This document shows positions 58,901-64,000 of a stretch of DNA of 64,000 nt, piece after piece. Location of the stretch: contig KV425558.1 of the NCBI GenBank assembly GCA_001632425.1, forward strand, positions 527,514 through 591,513, read 5' to 3'. Within the stretch, counting starts at the first letter, position 1. Each line of letters starts with the position of its first letter. The notes under the pieces are model-generated. The model searched no databases, was not told where the DNA came from, and saw only the letters and a list, made by a program, of their open reading frames with translations. Position numbers and translations under genes: made by a program. This DNA is from Neolentinus lepideus HHB14362 ss-1 (taxonomy: Eukaryota; Basidiomycota; Agaricomycetes; Gloeophyllales; Gloeophyllaceae).

Positions 58901-59888
58901 GATCTTTCATCTAAAGATGAAGACGAACCAGGACCTGATTCTGCGTGTACGATCACTGTGCGACCATTTCTTATGTCATTCCTGACCTATGCAGACTCCC
59001 GGGCAGCGTCCGCCACGCTTCTTCGGATAACGAAGACTCATCCAACGTCGCGGAGTCGCACTCTGATAATTGGGCAGTCAACGGGTAACAAGCAGTCTCC
59101 CCATTCTGATACGACGAAATTGTCTTATACCTTGCAATCATCCAATGTTTTAGAGACGCTTGCCAGCCTGCAAAAACACGATGTTGTTCGTCGCGTCTCT
59201 CACTCGAGGATGTGGCGGACGGACCTCCGTACTGCCTATACTGCCCGATGTACCGACAGGCCCACCTTCCTAGCCCCAACATGCACTGATGATTGATTCT
59301 GGATGATGCCATTGAGAAGCTCTGTTCACAAAATGCCCGTAGTTGTGTAACTGCGATATTGTGGCAAGGCATGTATATGAACGAGCGTGCCGATCGCACT
59401 GACTTCATTCGATACTGCCATATTATCTGTGTAATATGTATTTAACCATCAGTTTCGTGATCTTGGAACATGTATTCTTCGACACATACGTAACATTAGC
59501 ACCCCTCGTTATGTACTGCATCGGTCATCCTTGCAATGCGCTAACCTATTGTCGAATGAGCAGTACTCTTCGTGGAGGCTCAATCTATTTCGCTGCCGCC
59601 CATGTGTTCCTCATGATGGCAGTACTTGGTGAAGTCCAAAAGCTGCTCAGGCTGCGAGAGGACTGCTGGAAGCAAGAAACGAGCGGATTGTCCAGTCGTT
59701 AAATCAATGCTAGCGCTAAACCACGATCAGGGATCTGACCCCGACAACGGGGGACACCAAAGCACCTAGAGTCTTCACTGTGACATTTGAGTCTATGATC
59801 CTTGCCCATGGATTGGCACTGTGCACCGTAAGGCTTGCCTTGAAAGGAATGGGACGGATCAATTCCCGCGCCCTCCGATAGAGTCTAC
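55902..59888. other. Gene-poor region, no confident gene
   Basis: I looked for spliced genes on both strands and found only isolated open pieces. A minus-strand frame at 58565-58747 has a hydrophobic stretch. A plus-strand frame at 58793-59296 opens with an acidic PPGGNDPEPPDDD segment reminiscent of retroelement gag linkers. A minus-strand piece at 57641-57850 is basic. None could be linked into a recognisable protein, so these are best seen as decayed gene or transposon relics. Confidence 0.35.
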
Positions 59889-60204
59889 CAATGCGACCCC
59901 TCGAAAAAACAATCCCACGAATGGATGACTAATTGATTTGATCACGTGATATAAGCGCTTCACAATCCTTCCATCAAGACACGGCTAGGTCCGGCATTAC
60001 CGTGGAGTGCCACTTCACTAATGCACCTCGTCGTGCTTCAAACCAGGGATATTTAGGGGAAGAAATGACATAAAATAGTAATGTGTATATTTGTCTAAGC
60101 TGAATAAGTGAAAATATAGCACTGGAAAAAGAGACAAAGCTCAGTATGGTCAATAAAAGATTGGTCGTACGTTCGTGGGATTGTTTTTTCGAGGGGTCGT
60201 ATTG
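59889..60204. mobile_element. MITE-like element with 40-bp inverted ends
   Basis: CGACCCCTCGAAAAAACAAT and the following CCCACGAA at 59894-59921 recur as a perfect reverse complement at about 60172-60199; with the flanking CAAT/ATTG and a more diverged inner 13 nt the arms reach about 40 nt. The interior of about 230 bp has no coding frame. No target duplication could be recognised, so termini may be off by a few bases. Confidence 0.65.
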
Positions 60205-61850
60205 TGCAAGATCCTCCGATGAGTGCCGCCACACATCTTTCAATCTTCCTTGGACTCAGACTGTCTAGCGAGTCGTCCGTGCACGTGACCAGCTGCACTC
60301 AGTGCTGATGCCTGATCCTCAAGCGATTGTGGTCTCCTACCGCCCTGACATGACGATATCCATCATTCGTTATATATTCGAACAATCCGCGCCATGGCTC
60401 GCACCGTCCTTGCCTTATTTCTCTTGCCTGGCGAACCACTCACGTCAGTGAACTAGTTCATACAGAGTGGAAGACCGTCCGAAGTCCAAGTCGAGGGTCT
60501 GCTCTATGAAGCGTTTCACACTCGTCGTGAGGCCGGCTCCATTTACTTATCAATGGACTATATCCGAAGGAATCCCGCCTTTCGAATCCAATACAGGACC
60601 TCGATCGATTTTTTCTCCGTCAAACGCCTATTCCCCACTTCCACGGCCTCGGGTCTCTAGACCCAGACCTTTGTGCGGGATTGAGGCACACGACGGATAA
60701 CCGAGTTATCGACGAAAGCGTGCGGACTTCTCTGCATCCCGCATCCCTAGTCGTCACTGTGATGTCAGTTCTTCGAGAATGTGACAACGCTGTCGCTGTG
60801 TGAATATGCACAACCTTGTGGACGGTACTAACCCAGAGAAGGTGAGAACGACTTTAGTCTGCTCGCATTCATAAAACTTCCCGAGTAAAGACGCCATTCC
60901 TGGGTCTCGGGCACCCTGCATTAGCACGGGCGCCGTCAGTGGACTCTCCTGTCGAAATTGCGGTGTCCATCTGTTGCGTATCGCACGTCGCATGCACCCG
61001 CGAGTAAGCTGCTATGCTTAGCTGAGTCCAGACCCTATATCAGTGATGTAGCTATAACAGAAGGATGGCGGAACCCCCAAATCACAGATTTGAGGTGGCT
61101 TGACGTGGATGTTCTCAGAGTCTCGAGCCTAGCCACCACCTCCCGGTCGAGGCCCCTCCAAGGTCGCTTTGACAGTTGGTCAAGATGCGGATTCTTTAGC
61201 GTTATCTCGACTTCGCATCTTCCTCGGGATGATGCAATGCCCGTTACTGTGAGGCTGCGATTGGACGGATGGGAGCATTGACAATGACGAAGGGCCCTCT
61301 CGAATGCATGCTGCGTTTAGCTCTGGGGTGCCTGCCAGAAGTTTGCTTGTGGTCTGCTGAAGTTTGCTCTGAGGCCGCCGACGTGCTAGCCAAAATGAGT
61401 GCAGCTGCTAGGCGGAAACGGTGCACTCGCTGGGTACGGGAAGCTGACCCTGGCAGCGACTGAGACAGGTACCTGCATGCGATTCCCTGTTCCCTCTCTG
61501 TAGCTCTTGTGCCGACATGGGTCTGGATGTTTGTGCTTGCTTTCGCGAGGACATTGTTTCCAATTATGGGCCTTCACCTGTCACATCACTGCCGCATGCT
61601 CAACGATGGATGCTGAGGGGACAGAGCAAGTCGCCACCTCGGCACAACAGCTGTTTCAAGCTTAGGGAACCCCACGGCAAGCAAGTAAGCATGAAGAGAA
61701 GGGGGCAATGCAGGGGCCTGGACTTTAACAAAAATAAAGAAGACAAGAAAAGCGAGACGACACCAGAAATAAACAAGCACGTCAGCGGGTTGTGGGATAC
61801 CCTCATTCTCATCCTCCTTCCTGTGCACCTTACGCGGACGGGGAGATTCA
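60205..61850. other. Gene-poor region, no confident gene
   Basis: Open frames at 60467-60700 (plus), 60958-61281 (plus) and 60754-60993 (minus) lack domains and could not be joined. A plus-strand frame at 61517-62278 is long (253 codons) but runs into the tandem array and has biased composition. Confidence 0.35.
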
Positions 61851-61854
61851 GTCT

Positions 61855-63290
61855 AGATCTTGTCTTCCCAACAGATAACGGTGAGAAGGTGAGGGAGACA
61901 CAGTCCATAAATGTCCGAAACGGTGGAACTAGGCGACCCTGGCGTCCTTGCGAGGTGTGCCATGCGTCCTTGCAAGGGATAGCACGACGATTAGGGACTC
62001 TGGTGGTCCTCCACCGAGCGCGATGTCAAGCAGGCAGCTGTAGAAGCGCAAGAAGCAGAAGAAGCGGCACCGCAAGGGTCCCAACAAACTCGGGAAAGCG
62101 CACCTCGGGAGTTCTAACAGCGCGCACGATCACTAAGAAGCGGGAGCGGAAGCAGAAGTCCCATGGCCAAGCTGTCGGCCAGGGGTATATGGATGGCAGA
62201 GCCAGCCAATTTCGGTATATCGGCAAACGAGCTGGACAGCATTGGTTGGATAACACGGACGGCAACGATGGTCAATGACAAAGTAGGATATAGGCGATAA
62301 AAAGACTTACCTCCATAGGCACGCACGTCAGCGAGGTTCTAGATCCCCCAGTCTCTCCTCCTAGGTGGTCCTCCTTCCCGCGTACCTTGTGCAGAGATTC
62401 AGTTTAGATCTTGTCCTACGAGATAACTGAGAAACCCCAGTTCATAAACGTCCGAAACGGGGGGACTGGACGACCCTGGCGATGGCGGACTCTGTTGGTC
62501 CACCTCCCACTCCCTAATTGCACCGAGCCCCATGTCGTAGAAGCGCAAGAAGAAGCAGAAGCGGCACCGCAAGGGTCCCAACAAACTCGGTCAAGCGCAC
62601 CTCGGGAGTTCTGACATAGCGCGCGATCACGAAGGAGCAGGCACCCCAACCTGTCGGTGCTTAGCCAGCATATCGGCAAACGATTAAATGATTGATTGTA
62701 TAATACGCACGGCGGCGGTGGTCAAGTGCAAAGTAGGATATAGGCGATAAAAAGACTTACCTCTATAAACCCGCCCTGGCATCAAACCCTACGCTCAAAA
62801 CTACCCATGTCTGATAGGCCAGCAAATGTGGCTGGTGCCCAGCCCTCATCACGATCGACGAACGTTGTGTTGCGAGCTGTCAATACCATGCCCGCGCGCG
62901 GGATCACGAAGAAGCGGAAGCAGACATCCCAAACTTTTGGTGCTCTGAGCCGGCACTGGTTGATAACACACACGGCGGCGGTGGTCAAGTGCAAAGTAGG
63001 ATATAGGCGATAAAAAGACTTACCTCCATAAACCCGCCCTGGCATCAAACCCTACGCTCAAAACTACCCATGTCCGATAGGCCAGCAAGTATATCTGGGT
63101 CAGTGGCTAGGATCCAGGCCCTCATCACGATCGACGGACGTTGTGTTGCGAGCGCCTGCGCGCGGGATCACGAAGAAGCGGAAGCAGACATCCCAAACTT
63201 TTGGTGCTCTGAGCCGGCATTGGTTGATAACACACACGGCGGCGGCGGTCAAGGGCAAAGTAGGATATAGGCGATAAAGATGGCAGAAAG
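61855..63290. repeat. Tandem array of about four related units with splice-like borders on the minus strand
   Basis: GTAGGATATAGGCGATAAA occurs at about 62285, 62733, 62997 and 63261. The spacings are 448, 264 and 264 nt, and the sequence between copies is also repeated. The last two full units are nearly identical over about 260 nt, including the blocks CATCACGATCGACG and GAAGCGGAAGCAGACATCCC. In three copies the block continues as AAAGACTTACCTC, which on the minus strand is a consensus donor (GAG|GTAAGTC). In the last two units an intron-like stretch of about 68 nt ends TTATCAACCAG. Minus-strand frames encode a shared CRLRAPKVWDVCFRFFVIPR peptide. Whether it is coding is unknown. Confidence 0.75.
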
Positions 63291-63660
63291 CTCGACCGGT
63301 AGGTGATGGCAGACGGTCCACGTACGCACTCGCTCGCTCGAAATGCAACATCAGCGTCCAATAAGCTCGCCCGGTCCACGGTGGCCATGAGCGAGGAGAC
63401 ACTTCGGTTTCAAGGTGAGCTCGACGGACTAGCGCAAAGAAAGAAAGTGTGAGCATCTCGCGCAAAGAAAGAACGGGGCTAAGAAAGAGGCCCATCTACC
63501 TGGAGCGGGTCTGAATCTGAATCCGCACCCTGTGATGTTGTGGATGTTCGAGTCCCCGCGCTTGTGGGGTTGAGGAGGGTGCGTGACCGAGCCACTTAAG
63601 TGCAAGCTCCGTCGCCGTGAGATCCGAACATACCGGGCGTGGAACCTCCGACGACTGTTC
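63291..63660. other. Unassigned DNA right of the tandem array
   Basis: Minus-strand frames extend from here into the array (63100-63495) but have no recognisable domain. Confidence 0.35.
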
Positions 63661-63666
63661 TCTGTC

Positions 63667-63915
63667 ACTCCTCAGCACACCTTCGTTTGTATAGGAGTCA
63701 TCTAACATTTTTGCAAACTACTCTCGGGAACTGAGAGATGGCTATTTTGTCCCGATTTGGGTGCACGTGACATCCGGGCGAGCTGTTCCCTGCTCCTCAG
63801 TTTCTTCGTACAGCACGTCTTTGTTTGTCTTATAGGAGTCATCTAAGTTTTTACTTTGACAAACGACCTCTGGAAAGATCGCTATTCTGTCCCGATTTGG
63901 GTGTATGTATGACTT
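63667..63915. repeat. Diverged direct repeat of about 130 bp, two copies
   Basis: Copy 1 runs from about 63667 and copy 2 from about 63796. Both contain CTCCTCAG, TAGGAGTCATCTAA, GCAAAC/ACAAAC and CTATTYTGTCCCGATTTGGG followed by TG, in the same order. Copy 2 has several small insertions or deletions. No open frame is involved. Confidence 0.75.
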
Positions 63916-64000
63916 GGGTTCCCACGTGTCGCCTCGTTCAATTCAATTACTTCGCTGCACAGGCGTGAAAGTTGGTATAGGAGGACCCGGGCCCTTGATA

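Noticed and set aside
58793..59296. Plus-strand ORF with an acidic PPGGNDPEPPDDD stretch, like retroelement gag linkers
   Set aside because: No zinc knuckle, protease or reverse transcriptase frame nearby; similarity is limited to low-complexity acidic sequence.
61517..62278. 253-codon plus-strand ORF, the longest uncalled frame on the right side
   Set aside because: Biased composition, no domain, and it runs into the tandem repeat array where the opposite strand has the better splice-like signals.

Overview
The window is nuclear DNA of a filamentous basidiomycete, most likely an Agaricomycete. Almost every gene I could assemble is cut by many short introns (about 47-80 nt, GT..AG) whose exons rejoin in phase, and several families present are typical of mushroom-forming fungi: arrestin-fold paralogues, a DUF2235 protein, a polytopic membrane family, and Tri3-like HXXXD acyltransferases. 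I see no bacterial operon structure, rRNA, convincing tRNA or CRISPR array.

Layout. 1-4.0 kb is AT-rich, gene-poor and repeat-laden, with a large fold-back element at 2.2-3.4 kb. 4.1-8.8 kb holds two tandem arrestin-like genes (minus). 10.3-13.75 kb holds a HOS3-type histone deacetylase (plus) converging on a mitochondrial S-adenosylmethionine carrier (minus). A 1.04-kb non-autonomous Mutator-like element (13769-14812) lies in the promoter region shared by the carrier and the tRNA-splicing endonuclease subunit SEN54 (15.1-16.7 kb). 17.0-22.2 kb holds a head-to-head pair of paralogous acyltransferases, followed by a GPI-type aspartic protease that contains an 11-nt micro-exon. 25.4-27.2 kb has a small orphan gene and a diverged tandem duplication. 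27.3-34.1 kb holds a dynamin-family GTPase and AMP deaminase; 35.2-41.1 kb holds a third arrestin-like gene, a two-TM proline-rich protein and dynactin p62. 42.5-51.6 kb holds a DUF2235 hydrolase-like gene, a secreted protein of unknown function, a decayed polytopic membrane gene and an MFS monocarboxylate-type transporter. A MITE carrying five ACGCGT sites lies at 52.0-52.3 kb, followed by an F-box-like gene and a Ste7/Fuz7-type MAP kinase kinase (54.3-55.9 kb). From 56 kb to the end I find no confident gene, but there is a second MITE, a tandem array (61.9-63.3 kb) with splice-like boundaries, and a terminal direct repeat.

How the genes relate: most are independent housekeeping or signalling genes rather than a cluster. 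Arrestins, dynamin, dynactin and the proline-rich membrane protein all have trafficking links, but their proximity may be chance. The only part that looks like a small specialised locus is the divergent acyltransferase pair. Exon boundaries were worked out by hand from splice signals and reading-frame continuity; they have not been checked against RNA.
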